Assembly (NCBI GenBank): GCA_040954595.2 | Contig: CM082577.2 | Location: 12,772,001-12,836,000 of the forward strand | Direction of reading: 5' to 3' | DNA length: 64,000 nucleotides | Origin: Balanoglossus misakiensis | Taxonomy: Eukaryota > Hemichordata | Shown here: piece after piece, positions 43,601 to 58,015 of the stretch | How the letters are laid out: the number at the start of each line of letters is the position of its first letter | Position numbering within the stretch: the stretch's first letter is position 1 | Translations under genes and position numbers: made by a program | The notes under the pieces: model-generated | What the model was told of the DNA's origin: nothing | The model's input: the letters and a program-made list of their open reading frames with translations, nothing else | Databases searched by the model: none

Positions 43601-46600
43601 AATATTTAGTCCTCAAAGTTTTCAAGTCCCCCCCTTTACAGTCCCTAAATTATTTCAAATCCCCCCTTACATACCTTCAATTTTTTCAACCCCCCCCCTC
43701 AATTCTCCTGCCCCCCCCTCCAGAGGTGTTTGTGAATGCAGCCTTATTTAAGCCAGAAGGGTTATATTAAAAATAATCTGTCTGTCTGTCTGTTTGGTTG
43801 GCTGGCTGTATGGCTGGCTGGCTGTCTGTCTATCTGGACGGATGGCTGGCTGGCTGTCTGTCTGTCTGGCTGGCTGGCTGGCTGGCTGTCTGTCTGGATA
43901 GATGGCTGGTTGGCTGTCTGTCTGTCTGGCTGGCTGGCTGTCTGGATGGATGGCTAGCTGGCTGTCTGTCTGTCCGTATGGCTGTCTGGATGGCTGGCTG
44001 GCTGGCTGGCTGGCTGTCTGTTTGGCTGGCTGACTGGCTGGCTGTCTGTTTGGCTGGCTGTCTGGATGGCTGGCTGTCTGAGTGTAAAGTGTGTGTGTGT
44101 GGTGTTATTGCTTTCAGCCACGGTAAATATTATAACGACGTATCAATGATTATCAAAAAGTAGTAATAAAAACATCGTTATCCAGAAATAATGTGTTTCC
44201 ATGTTTTGTTTACCAATATATTTAGTCTTTGAAAGCAATCTGGCTTTGAATGAACCAGTGAGGGGTATAAGGCTGGAACCAGGTACACTGGACACACTAC
44301 CTTATCTCGTCGACGGTAATCCACAAACCTGTGCTGATTCTGGTCCATTGGTGGACCGACCAACATTTCAGATTGATTTGGGAAGTCAATATCTAATTGA
44401 AAGTGTCAACTTTGTGTTTCCGCAAGATTGCACAGACGCTATGTCTGGGACAGGCTGTAAGTAGATGCTTTTATAATTAATAGTTGTTTTCATACGCTTA
44501 AAATACAAAACAGAAAGTTAAATATTTTTATCTCAATGTTCGAATTTGACGAAAGCTGCAACTGATATCCATGTTTCCGAGTTCTGAATGTCTTAAACGA
44601 CCAAGAGATATGGGTGTATATTCATAATTAATGCATATATATTTGTTTAATAATGTGCCTAATTAGACAGTAATATCCAACCAAATGATATGCAATATAC
44701 CGCTTTCAACAGATTTCCAATTTGCCTATTTAAACACTGGCACGCTTTGTCCGTAAGGGTATATTATCTTAACGTATTAAAACATTATGAGTTTTGTGAA
44801 AACTAAAATGTCTACTTTTCCTTCAAAGGTTGTTATCACAACTTGGTTATCATGGTCGGTAATGAATTGGACGGCTCCGGGAAAGTCTGCGTAAGAAGGC
44901 AGAGAAATGCATTTGTACCAGGTGGTGAATTGCCATTGGAGTGTACAGGGGGCGCTGTCATAGGCAGATATGTAACTTTCATCAAAAAGAAAACCGACGC
45001 CAAACGAGCAACTTACCTTTGTGAATTACAAGTCTTTGGACAAGGTGAGTATCAATGGACTTTCTTCGGGCTCTTCGCAGATTTGCCAGGTATTAGTTTG
45101 TTTATCTGGATTTACATCAACTATTTAACATCAACAAATAAAATAAAAATCGGGCAATGTAACCATAATTACGTTGGATATTTACCCACGTTTTTTAAAA
45201 AAAACATCCGTGCTTATATAAGCCAGAAGGGTTACATTAAACATAATCTGTCTGTCTGTCTGTCAGTCTGTATGACTGGCTGGCTATCTGGGTGGCTGGC
45301 TGGCTGGCTGTCTGTATGGCTGTCTGTCTGTCTGTCTGTATGGCTGTCTGTCTGTCTGTCTGGCTGTCTGTCTGGCTGGCTGGATGGATGGCTGGCTGTC
45401 TGTCTGGCTGACTGGCTGTCTGGATGGATGGCTGTCTGGCTGGCTGTCTGTCTGGCTGGTTGTCTGGATGGATGTCTGTCTGGCTGGCTGGCTGTCTGGA
45501 TGGCTGGCTGTCTGGATGGCTGGCTTGCTGTCTGGCTGGATGGCTGTCTGGATGGCTGTCTGGATATATGGATGGCTGTCTGGATGGATGGCTGTCTGTC
45601 TGTTTGTCTGGCTGGCTGGCTGTCTGGATGGCTGGCTGTCTGGCTGGCTGTCTGTCTGGCTGGTTGTCTGGATGGATGTCTGTCTGGCTGGCTGGCTGTC
45701 TGGATGGCTGGCTGTCTGGATGGCTGGCTGTCTGGATGGCCGGATGTCTGGCTGGCTGTCTGGCTGTCTGCCTGGCTGGCTGGCTGGCTGTCTGGATGGC
45801 TGGCTGTCTGGCTGGATGGATGGCTGGCTGTCTGTCTGTCTATCTGGTTGTCTGTCTGGATGGATGGATGGCTGTCTGTCTGGCTGTCTGGATGGATGGA
45901 CTGCTGTCTGTCTGTTTGGCTGGCTGGCTAGCTGTCTGAGTGTAAAGTGTGTGTGTGTTGTGTTATTGCTTTCAGCCACGGTAAATATTATAACGACGTA
46001 TCAAGGATTATCAAAAGTTGTAATAAAAACATCGTTATCCAGAAATAATATGTGTTTCCATGTTTTGTTTACGAATATATTTAGTCTTTGAAAGCAATCT
46101 GGCTTTGAATGAACCAGTGAGGGGTATAAGGCTGGAACCAGGTACACTGGACACACTACCTTATCTCGTCGACGGTAATCCACAAACCTGTGCTGATTCT
46201 GGTCCATTGGTGGACCGACCAACATTTCAGATTGATTTGGGAAGTCAATATCTAATTGAAAGTGTCAAATTTGTGTTTCCGCAAGATTGCACAGACGCTA
46301 TGTCTGGGATAGGCTGTAAGTAGATGCTTTTCTAATTAACAGTGCATTTTATGTTCGAATTTGACGAAAGCTACTACTAATATCCATGTTTCCGCGTTCT
46401 GAATGTCTTAAACGACCAAGACATACACGTATATCGGAAAGAGGTGTATATTCATAATTAATGCATATATATATTTGTTCAATAATGTGCCTAATTTGAC
46501 AGTAATATCCAACCAAATGATATGCAATATACCGCTTTCAACAGATTTCCAATTTGCCTATTTAAACACTGGCACGCTTTGTCCGTAAGGGTATATTACC

Positions 46601-47170
46601 TTAACTTATTAAAACATTATGGATTTAGTGAAAACTAAAATGGCTACTTTTTCTTCAAAGGTGGGTATCGCAAATTTGTTATCATGGTCGGTAATAAATT
46701 GGACGGCTCCGGGCAAGAATGCGTACGAAGGCAGAGTAATGCATTTGTACCAGGTGGTGAATTGACATTGGAGTGTGCAGGGGGCGCTATCATAGGCAGA
46801 TATGTAACTTTCATCAAAGAGGGAAGAAAACGTCGAGCAACTTACCTTTGTGAATTACAAGTCTTTGGACAAGGTAAGTAACAATGGCATTTCTTGGGGG
46901 TCTTCGCAGATTTGCCTTTTATTAATTTGTTTTTCTCGATTTACATCAACTATTTAACATCAACAAATAAAATAAAAATCGGACAATGTAACCATAATTA
47001 CGTTGGAAATATACCCACGTTTTTTTTAAATTATCTGAGCTTATTTAAGCCAGAAGGGTTATATTAAAAATAATCTGTCCGTCTGTCTGTCTGTATGTAT
47101 GTCTGTCTGGACGGATGGATGGGTGGCTGTCTGTCTGTCTGTCTGGCTGTTTGTGCGTACCTGCGTGCGT

Positions 47171-47262
<92 letters not shown>

Positions 47263-47416
47263 ATGTATGTATGCGCAAACCTCTTAAATCGTCTCTCCTT
47301 TAAAGTCAACACTCTATGACGATGGTGTAAGTGTTTGCAGTGAGTGAAAACAAACCGAACAGTCATTGTCGGCTAACCTATACTTCTCTGTTGTTTTATC
47401 ATTTTCAGCTGATTGA
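40611..47416 (+). CDS. Secreted protein with three tandem F5/8C (galactose-binding-like) domains
   Basis: Exons: 40611-40665, 41853-42080, 42596-42811, 44226-44456, 44829-45044, 46085-46315, 46661-46873, 47409-47416. The 1398 nt give 465 residues. Residues 1-18 are a signal peptide (MRALVFVLAVAVGLRETS). Each of three domains (~149 residues) is encoded by two phase 1-1 exons: NLALxxPVRGIRLEPGT, DGNPQTCADSG and FQIDLGSQYLIESV, then VIMVGN, GRYVTFIK and YLCELQVFGQG. The fold is F5/8 type C/F-type-lectin-like, but the Arg residues of the fucose site (family pattern R-x-D near the NRxD strand) are replaced by FVFPQDC, so fucose binding is doubtful. The three domains are nearly identical, including introns. 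The final exon adds only two residues (Ala-Asp) and a stop. A splice acceptor at 40579 implies an upstream 5' UTR exon. Confidence 0.85.
42382..42512. mobile_element. 131 bp MITE in the domain-1 intron, 5 bp target duplication
   Basis: TAGACTCTCTCACAGCCC near the left end pairs with GGGGCTGTGAGAGAGTCTA at the right end, flanked by GCTTT at 42377-42381 and 42513-42517. The homologous introns of domains 2 and 3 have a single uninterrupted GCTTT (44744-44748, 46576-46580), that is, empty sites. Confidence 0.85.
42985..43743. mobile_element. Harbinger-like MITE, second copy
   Basis: Same termini as 24212-24735 (GGCTGCATTCACAAAC...GTTTGTGAATGCAGCC) with TTA duplicated on both sides (42982-42984, 43744-43746). 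The equivalent introns after domains 2 and 3 read GTGCTTATATAAGCC and GAGCTTATTTAAGCC with one TTA and no element. The interior carries C-run rich subrepeats. Confidence 0.85.
43778..44081. repeat. CTGT/CTGG microsatellite, first tract
   Basis: Imperfect CTGT, CTGG and ATGG tetranucleotide repeat in the intron between domain 1 and domain 2. Frames rich in Trp-Leu-Ala-Val across it are artefacts. Confidence 0.9.
45249..45941. repeat. CTGT/CTGG microsatellite, second tract (~690 bp)
   Basis: The same tetranucleotide repeat at the corresponding place after domain 2, more than twice as long. It is open in several frames on both strands (up to 362 codons) purely because of its period. Confidence 0.9.
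47075..47270. repeat. CTGT, GT and GTAT microsatellite, third tract
   Basis: Short remnant of the same tetranucleotide repeat after domain 3, followed by (GT)n from about 47178 and (GTAT)n to 47270. Confidence 0.9.
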
Positions 47417-47492
47417 CAAAAACACTAACCCTTCACCCGTGTTTAGTTGAAGTCATGGACCTGGAAACCGAAAGTTGAACACGTGTTCCGAT

Positions 47493-47498
47493 AATAAA
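47493..47498 (+). terminator. Polyadenylation signal of the three-domain lectin gene
   Basis: AATAAA about 77 bases after the stop codon at 47414-47416, overlapped by a second AATAAA. Confidence 0.6.
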
Positions 47499-48579
47499 TA
47501 AATGTCAACCAATGTTAATCGATGGGATTTGTGAATTATAATGAACATCAACTGATTTTCTCTCTTGTCTTGCATTTTGTCGTGTTGCTTTAGGAAATTT
47601 AATTAAGCAACCCTTTTTTTCGGAGTGGTGCAGCTACGAAATGAAAGTTTTAAAGCAATACTGAAAGCATGGTTAGGTAACAAAGAAAGACACCTGATAA
47701 GAAATTGTGATTTCTCAAATTCTTCCTCTTCTTGGAAATCCTTTTACCTTGGCAATAAAATTATATCTTAGCAAGCATTTGACTGGTCATGCTGTCTCAT
47801 TGATGATTCTCCACAGCCACTGGAAGTTGTCTGGGATAAAAAAAAACCCTGCAAGTAAAATTCAAACCAAACACTTTACTCGTCATACTTTGCCGGTCAT
47901 ATTGACATGTTATTTTTTTCGTCCTCGAAATCATGGGTATGAATATGTACTCCATGACTAAATAAATAACGCCCCATTATTGTAGTTATTGATCATGGAG
48001 AGTAGATGGATGGAAACGACGCGAGGTCAATCTTCAGAATGTTTCCAAAGAAATACACCGGCGGTCATGTGCATTACTCTTAGTTATGATTGGCAATACT
48101 CGTCATGTGTTGAGTACTATAACGTGGGATCAGTTCAAAATCAAAATCCCGACCACGACGTGAAAACATATATGATACCTCTTTTGTTTTGATTGGCTTT
48201 GCTCTTGAAGTGAAACAGAGAAAGGATTTATGTTGGACGGGCAACAGTTCAATTCGATTCGGAAGTGTGAACGTTATTGCAAGATGATTGACTGAAGAGA
48301 CAGACAAAACAGGCTCTGATTTCAACTACATTTAAAGAACCAATTGCTTACTACGATTGGATTACATATGACTTCAGAGACATCGCCCTCATAAAAGTCC
48401 AATGTGCACTTTAAATGCAATTAGTTCCATTCGTCCTCTAGCTGCTGTCCCTGAAATTAGAGAGACTCCCATGTTCTTTAAACAAAACAGTGACAAACAG
48501 AATAGAGACACAGATCGGCAAGGCAGTCAGGAAGGTCGAATCACATACAGAGGGAGACAGGCAGACAGGCAGACAATCA

Positions 48580-48956
<377 letters not shown>

Positions 48957-49601
48957 GAGTTCGAAGTATTGCATCTCCATAAAACGTTTTAGTATTCGTG
49001 GAATAGCGTTGGGAATCATTTCCATTTCCCCTCGGCCTGTGCTTTGTAGACGATACGCTCAATTTATTACCAATAAAGGGATTTTAACAAAAACAAAGCA
49101 AACATCTTTGGTAGCACCATTAACTACACGAATACTCGCTGTTGCATAGAAATTGCGAATGCAAAATGAAAAGTACCCGAGAAGCCTATTTCCTTTCTAT
49201 TTTATTCCCTTGTTACTATAGAAACTCTAAAAGCTTCTTTCACATTTGACAGAGCTATAGTTTCATGGCTATTAGGTTTCTCCCAATCGTTTAATTAGCC
49301 ATTCTAGCGGTGTACGGTAACATACAGGCAACAATATGACAGCCGACTTATTTCAATGCGTGTGATTTTTTTCTCCTTTACCAGGTTACACAGACGGTCA
49401 TTTTCCCCAAACATGCGCTTAAAATACAAAAACATGTATTCAATGCAACGTTTGAAAGAATGACGTCAACGAATATCGCATTCGTTCTCCGTCGTTGGCA
49501 GTCATTTAGTAGCCTTCGATTATTGGCATTTGTCGTTGCCATGGAAGCAGGTGTCACCAATGACTGAGGTGTTAAAAGGGATTCTTGTAGCATTACATTA
49601 A

Positions 49602-49608
49602 TATAAAA
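49602..49608 (+). promoter_or_regulatory. TATA box candidate for the two-TM gene
   Basis: TATAAAA about 100 bases upstream of the ATG at 49707. Confidence 0.4.
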
Positions 49609-49706
49609 AGGAGAATTATAAGTATGGAATGCGACAAGTGGTGATTGCCTGACAGAGAAAACTTTCTCTTGCCGATTTGGTTCTCATATGGAAGCACGAA
49701 TCAAGC

Positions 49707-50318
49707 ATGTCTACAATGCACATCTTCGCCAGGGCTTTCATTTTACCTGCCCATCAACAAGATCTAACCTCCCCAGGAACTAGACGGGACAGGGCATATC
49801 CCGGAGTAAGGAGGAAATTCCGATCTGTCAGCCATTTCGAAAGATCGATTGATAAGCGTAAATCACTTATTATATGTGTGCTATTTGTCGGCGGGGCGCT
49901 GATAACCATTGGAATTACTGTCTTCATGGTGGGATACTCAATAAGCAATCGAACGTTACTTCCACTGACTGATATTAGCTCAGCTGGAGTTGTTGTGACT
50001 GCAAGCGGTGCTGTATTGATCATTGTGCCGTGTGCTCTGATGGCATCAAGACGTTGCTGCACTACAAGCTCTGCAACCCCGCACTCGAAAATATTCCCGG
50101 TCATGGATACCCGAGGTACTAAAACGAAAAATGTTTCTGCTGCGGTGTCAAATACAAGGCCTAAAGCGGATTGTGTTAACATCGGTGGGGAGAACAGCAA
50201 TCGTCCGTCGCAAGCATCGAACGCAAATGATCGAGCAAAGAGGAAAATCAGACAACCAGTCATAGAGGTACAATTCCTTTTGGAAGGCGCCTCAGCTCAG
50301 GGTTCAAACGGCAACTGA
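49707..50318 (+). CDS. Intronless two-transmembrane protein, unknown function
   Basis: Single-exon frame of 203 residues from the ATG at 49707; a second in-frame ATG lies three codons later. Residues 20-53 are basic (TRRDR, RRKFR, DKRK). Residues 54-77 form membrane span 1 (LIICVLFVGGALITIGITVF), and a short loop leads to span 2 at about 92-112 (SSAGVVVTASGAVLIIVPC). Cys/Ser-rich SRRCCTTSS follows, and then a long polar tail rich in Asn, Lys and Ser with RAKRKIRQP. The layout is a hairpin with both ends probably cytosolic. The family is not recognised. Gly-rich spans as in small two-TM animal proteins, a TATA-like element upstream and the long uninterrupted frame support a real gene. Confidence 0.55.
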   Translation: MSTMHIFARAFILPAHQQDLTSPGTRRDRAYPGVRRKFRSVSHFERSIDKRKSLIICVLFVGGALITIGITVFMVGYSISNRTLLPLTDISSAGVVVTASGAVLIIVPCALMASRRCCTTSSATPHSKIFPVMDTRGTKTKNVSAAVSNTRPKADCVNIGGENSNRPSQASNANDRAKRKIRQPVIEVQFLLEGASAQGSNGN

Positions 50319-53300
50319 TAGGGATACTAAGACGCGGTCACTTTATCCATCGAGAAAAGAGAGGAATGATATCCACTTCACGTTGAGCTGGTCGCAAAGT
50401 TTGTAAACAGTGAATTTTGTAAACAATATATATTGAACAGTGTCGAACGTTATTTTGAAAAGTAAGACATTCTGGATGTTTCTCAGCAAATAGTGTTTTA
50501 AGTAAATTAAGACCGTGATGTCGAGTAACGTTCCATGCAGGGACTTTGTCCCCTCATACAAATAATTGCTACTGGTCAAGGTCTCACTGAAATATCAATT
50601 TTTCTGTAGAGCCTGACTTATGAAGAACTAAGAAATAACATCGATCTTATTTTCATTGTTAACACAAGGCTTACGAGTGGACAGAACTTCAGTGGATGTT
50701 TCAAACATGTATCGTGAAAGTTAGAAACGCCTAAATATTTATGTTTAAATTATTGCTTCAGCAATAGCTGTTACAAGCATTTTAAAACGACATTTATTTT
50801 GTATTTTGGTTCGTTTTAGAATTACAGACTGACTTAAAGGGTTTCCCGTCAGATTGATGGTAAAACTGATTAATGTATATGTCTATGTCTTGGCAACATA
50901 AGTTCAGCAACAGATCTTGCAGTGTTTTGAGTACATGAGAAACAGATTCATTTGACAGAATTGTAAATGTTGACCACGTGACCGTGAAAATGACCACAGC
51001 CAAGTATGTACATGCAGCTGCGTTTCCCATCTCACCCTTTCGAAACATATAGTGTATTTTTTGTGTTGTCTATGAGTGCTATGCTATATTGATGATGCGA
51101 TTTGTCAAGTATAAAAGCGTGTATAGAATTTAACAAAAGTTGTATAATCGTCAATTAAACTATTTCCAATTAAATTCACACTTTTATAAAATAAATAGCT
51201 GCTATACGAAATCAATTAGAATTATTCTTACAATTTTTTTTTCCATGGAACTTAATGAACGTTTTATTCCGTTTTTGAAACATTTCTCCATTATATGGTT
51301 CGTTCTAGGCCCACTGAATGTGTATAGCAATAACAACGTCGAGTAAATAGGGTCGATCATTTGCCTTCATTGAAAATGTTACAAATGGACTGTCACCTAC
51401 ATATTCTTAAAAATGGTGATTTGTTAAAACGTGGCTGACATCCCTTTGTAGTGCCCCCGATTAATCATACAACTCGTTTTATTTCAAGATTAAACGAAAG
51501 CAAATATCTGACAGAATCCTTGACGTGCATAATAGCATACGCAAATATCATAATATGCTGTTGCTATGTTACATAGCCTCGGCTTCGATATTTTCAAAAC
51601 GGTCGACAAACAATTGAAGTGATTTATGTCAACGTGTATATTATATACGTATGATCAACACTGTTTCTGCAGTATCAGAAATAAGAGGGTTTTGAACGAA
51701 AAATGCAACGAAAGACGATGACAAACACCTTTGCAATTTGTTCAACGACAGACAGTTCTCCTCATACTGGCGAATAAGGTGTTTAATTGACCTTTGACAA
51801 AATTGACCTGGACAGAATTAATGAGGAGGGTGCTGACCATTTTCAACATGTCGAATCACGACAATCCTCAACTCCCTCATGAAACATTATGACACCCTTG
51901 TGTCTGAACTGATGTTCTATGCTTATGCTTATAATCACACTGATGAAGAAATGTTTATTGGTGGGATTGAGACGTTGAACAATAAAACCGCCCTTTCTTG
52001 GTTTCGGGAACAAGCATAAGGTACCCATTTTTCCTAAAAGGGCAACGCGTACACTGGGACGGTGCATAGCATACGCATCGGGCCGGCTCTTCACCGTACA
52101 GTCTGTACAGCAGCAAACCAACGGTGATTTAAGCCTTTGTGTGTGAGATGTTGATACAGAATGCATATCCATTCGGATTATACTCCGAATTCACACAAAA
52201 AAAAAATCGAATTTCAATCTGCTTTTTTTTAGCCTACAAAGATTGAAACTGGGGTGTAAATGTAAACAATCCCACGACATGGATTTATTTTTTCAGTGAA
52301 AGTAGGCCTAGATCAATACATGTACTAATATGACATAATCTAAAGAAGTTTTGTTGTCCATCAGCCTTTTTCTTCTTCTGCCTTTCTCTTACGGGTACGA
52401 TTCTACTGGAACCCTGCTCGCGCTGACTTGACTGACTGAATTGCAATGCGCAGAGTACAAATGTGATTATGTGCGTGGTAAAATGTGCCCTCTTTTGGTG
52501 AACTCTTCCTACCATCTGACCTCCTATCTTGTGTTAATAATAAGACAGCCATGAGGTCAGGCGGAAGCAACATTATACCTGTGTTAACATGTTGTAAACA
52601 GTGATGTAAAGCGCCACCACAGCGCGTTTCAAGGCTATGCGGAAACGAAGCACGTTTCTTCATGGGGTGAGGTAGTCTGCGGAGGGGTATTGTTGACTCT
52701 GACCTGTGATTGATCCGCGTCACAACGATAGTGTCCTAAAGTGCGTGTAAGCAGTCATAGTCACTCATCATGTCATTTGCGAAGTGGCCGTTGTGAAGTG
52801 GATATGACCACAGGCGCTGAATAATGTTAATTGTTAAATGAGTAGTTATTTTTTTAAAGCTCCATTAGGTGTAATAAAACAAAGATATAATACCAATGAC
52901 AGCGCAATACTATCTGAGATTGAATTGTTCACATTCGTACAGATTTTTCGGTGCTGCACCCGTATAGAATCAGGCGAGACAAACTTTGTCCACACAAATT
53001 TGAAACATACCATCTCAGGCTTTAGGCTTCTGGAGCTCAATTCATCAAATTCCGTTGTGTACACTTTTCTGGCCACTACATCAGAATACATTCTGAACTG
53101 CGGTCAAAAATTAACAAGGCAGTCAAGATGACTAATAGAAGGGAGTTCCGAAGTTTGAATTGTGGGTACGCCTTAATCCAATTGGATTCTTTATGGGAAC
53201 TATTTTTGGACAAGTTTCAATGTGTTATTCCCACGTCTTGGGTGCACGGTGTAGTTATTGGATATTTTTTCGATGGTTGGTTTTAATCAATCCGCTGATC

Positions 53301-54495
53301 GCCTACTGGGGTGAATGTCCATCGGCGGGTGTAAACAGTTGAGTCATTCTCGGGTCATGACTTGTCTCATTTCACCGGGTCATAATCGCATTGTGTTATT
53401 CTGCTGACGTTCAGTTCAGAAATCGGACCGCCCTCCAGGCTTCGACTTTATTGACTTAAACGTTTGGCCCACTTCCCATACTCACCAAACTGTCAACGCA
53501 ACAGCACGTTATTGTTCAACAGTGTACAGGCCGTCAGTTGGAATCAGTTGGAATCGTAGCTTCTCGTCAATACAGTGGGAGACAAGTTCCAATATTCTAA
53601 AATATAGGTATTTGTCCTTATGTTGTCATCGGCATTTGTGTTTACGTGTTGGAAGAATTGTAGAAATCATTCTGGTATGATCGACGGGCTGCTTACCGAA
53701 GTAAGACGTGTCAAGCTTTGTATGAATCTAGAATAGGTGCAGTCTACAGATTGACAAAATTATGACTACTGTGCCGTTTAATACGATGGGTCATGTCCTT
53801 TGTCATATGAGAATGTCCATCAATATAAATTGTCAAGGTCGCATGGAGTTCGAAAAAAAATTGGTGATTTCAGCATCACACATGTAAAGTTAAGCAAAGT
53901 ATAACGTTGTTCAAACGTGATTTGAGACACAGACATGGACGAATGTTTACCATATATACATTTATATAGTTATGTTTGTGGTTCTCACCATGGCAACCGT
54001 GCCTGTCAAGTGCAGGAAATCCATGACAAACGCCTGGCAATACATGAAACAGAATTTATGTTCCAATAAGTACACTTCGTGCCTTCAGGAATTGATTGTT
54101 TTTTTTCATTCATTTTGACGGTGGTAAATGGAAACATTAATTGCATGATTTATGATTTCTGCTGTTGTGTTTGTAATACGGTTGCGGTCATGATGTCCTC
54201 TTCGATGTCTGGTTAATTCAGAACAAAGAAAAACTTGTACAGTGGTGATGACACACCCATTCTTTACGCAACGGGGTGTTCACATCAGCAAATCTCCGCA
54301 GGTGCTACACTGAAACACCGTAGCCGAAACACAATTTGCATTACAACAGGACGTTCTTGAGAAAGAATAAAATCTCCCTTTTGAGTTTAAAAAATGTTCC
54401 GTTGTAATTATGATATTCTTTAATTGCCATTTTCTTTATGTGGTACAGGTAACTTGCTGGCTTAAATACCATGAGTAGACCACAACGTTGTCAAC
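50319..54495. other. 4.2 kb without a recognisable gene
   Basis: AT-rich with scattered short frames on both strands. None has family resemblance, good splice borders or biased composition. No large repeat was noticed. Confidence 0.4.
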
Positions 54496-55085
54496 ATGAA
54501 TTTGTATCAAAAACAAGTCCTTTCCGAAAACTTTCTGTTTCTTGCCAATCATTTGCGTATTAAAGAAATTGTCGAGTGCACAAGAAGACGCCACCCAAAC
54601 GTAATAAGAGACAGCGATATCTTTTCGATCAATGTAAGTAAAATTCACTTCCATGTACATGGCAAAATATTCAGCTTCATATGCAGGCCTGATAGAAATA
54701 ATTTGAGCGCAGAAATTAAACAAAAATTTGCAAATCAAATTGTAAAATAGTTAAACCTTATTAAGGATTTACACCACTGGTACTTTATATTAATTTTGTG
54801 TGAATAAAGACCTCCAATACAAAATGTACCTGTTCACTTTGATATTATTTTAATTTTAAGATACGAAAAAGAGAAGCGAAGGCATCATATTTTCTAGACC
54901 TGTTTAGAAAAACACCGGAGGGTTATAACAAGCTGTACGAGGTGCTGAAAGCAACAGGCCATTCTCATACAGTGTTAAAAGTTTTGGAGAAAGAACGTCA
55001 GACAAGAGAAGAGCACACCCGGGCTAAGATTAATGTGAAAAAAAAACATATCTGCAAAGATATAATCCTTGATCATGAATTATGA
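54496..55085 (+). CDS. CARD-only protein (two exons)
   Basis: Exon 1 is 54496-54633 (46 codons, ending AAT|GTAAGT). Exon 2 is 54861-55085 (after TTTTAATTTTAAG), joined in phase 0 to give 120 residues. Residues about 8-90 match a caspase-recruitment domain of the death-fold superfamily: helix 1/2 VLSENFLFLANHLRIKEIVE, the mid region RDSDIFSINIRKREAKASYF, then LDLFRKTPEGYNKLYEVLKA and TVLKVLEKE, where L-x2-L-x2-G and F/Y-x2-L-x2-L spacings are typical. The tail is short and very basic (KINVKKKHICK). There is no caspase, NACHT or other domain, so it would act as an adaptor or decoy for CARD partners by homotypic binding. It could also be the first exons of a longer transcript using another splice. 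The segmental duplication starts about 160 bases downstream. Confidence 0.65.
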
Positions 55086-55242
55086 CATGGTGATGGAAGT
55101 CTTATTTCGATGGCATGTTCTCATGTGGGGCCACAATACACTTTGATGGTTTTTCTTGCATTGTTGTTTCCTCTTGTGCGTGTATCCCTGATATTATAAG
55201 GTTATTCACAAAATACCGGGATTTATGTCCAAGTACATCGTA

Positions 55243-56876
<1,634 letters not shown>

Positions 56877-57044
56877 ATAAAAATGAAACAATGTTGCACC
56901 AACTGTCTGAAAGAAGCGGTAAGCGTGTCACCAGGTGCTTGATAGTAATCTTTGAAACGCAGTTTGTGGTACAAGAGAATGAAACCTGTTGGAGTGCACG
57001 TGGTTAAGGGACGGGGTGTCCCCTCCCACGATGAGAAGGTTTTG

Positions 57045-58015
57045 GCATCTGGAGATGATATCGGTGATGCAATACTTCTCTATCCACAATACACACAGAA
57101 ACATAAATAGAAATAGGTACGGGCTGCGTGTTTCAGGAGAAAGGTGCTGGTTGTCAAACGCGGTGCGTGCAGTAAATTCATATGTAAATGTAGTATTGAG
57201 TCAAAATGATAAATTACCGACTTTTCGTCGCTCACTAATGTATTTTTGGAAAGCAAGAGTTGGCGGGTTGATAAGGACAAATTTTGCCGCCGCATCCGGT
57301 GAGAGTCATATGAGAAATCTGATCACAGGTCCTTTTCGCTGTGAGATTCTAATAGTATCATTTTAAAATTGAAAGTGCATAACTCTGATTGCCATTAATA
57401 AAGCATCTGGAGATAATATCGGTGATGCATCTGAAGATGATATCAGGGAGAGTAGTATGCAGAAAATACCCAATACAAATTGATAATCAGAAATTGAGAA
57501 ATTATCCCAAAAGTAGGCTTTGATTAAATTACTAACTTAAATTGTAGTACAAGAGAATGGCAATTTCTTATTTTTTTAATCTAGGGATCAAATCAATGAA
57601 TGTGGTGCTATTTGGAACTCTATAATTAGTCTATGATTATAGCGTTATCTGAGAAGAATTTGTTTCTATATTCTGACATTGGTCTGCATGTGGTTAGCAC
57701 ACTCATCATTGGATATAGTTTGATTGTTGTAAATGTGGGAATAGGTTAGGAAAAGCATACACATTTGTATTTGGGAACTCGTTGAAGTTACACGTAAAAA
57801 TACAGTCTGTCTTGAAATACTGCTCTTGTCTGCATTACATGTCTAGCCGCAATATACATAGAAATATAAAAATAGGTGCAGTGTGTTTCAGAAGAAAGAT
57901 GCTGGTTGTCAAATGCAGTAAATATATCATGTAGCTGGGTATTCAACCAAAATGATGCATTACCGACTCTTCCCCCTCACTAATGTATTTTTGAAAAACA
58001 AGAGTTGACGGGTAC
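57045..58015. repeat. Diverged direct repeat pair
   Basis: 57045-57275 and about 57820-58015 share GAAA.GTGCTGGTTGTCAAA, ATTACCGACT.TTC and CACTAATGTATTTTTG in the same order, with many substitutions. No coding role is seen. 58020-58630 shows nothing recognisable. Confidence 0.55.

Noticed and set aside
45249-45979. Very long Trp/Leu/Ala/Val/Ser frames on plus and Gln/Pro/Ser/Arg frames on minus
   Set aside because: Produced by the CTGT/CTGG microsatellite, which lacks stops in several frames.
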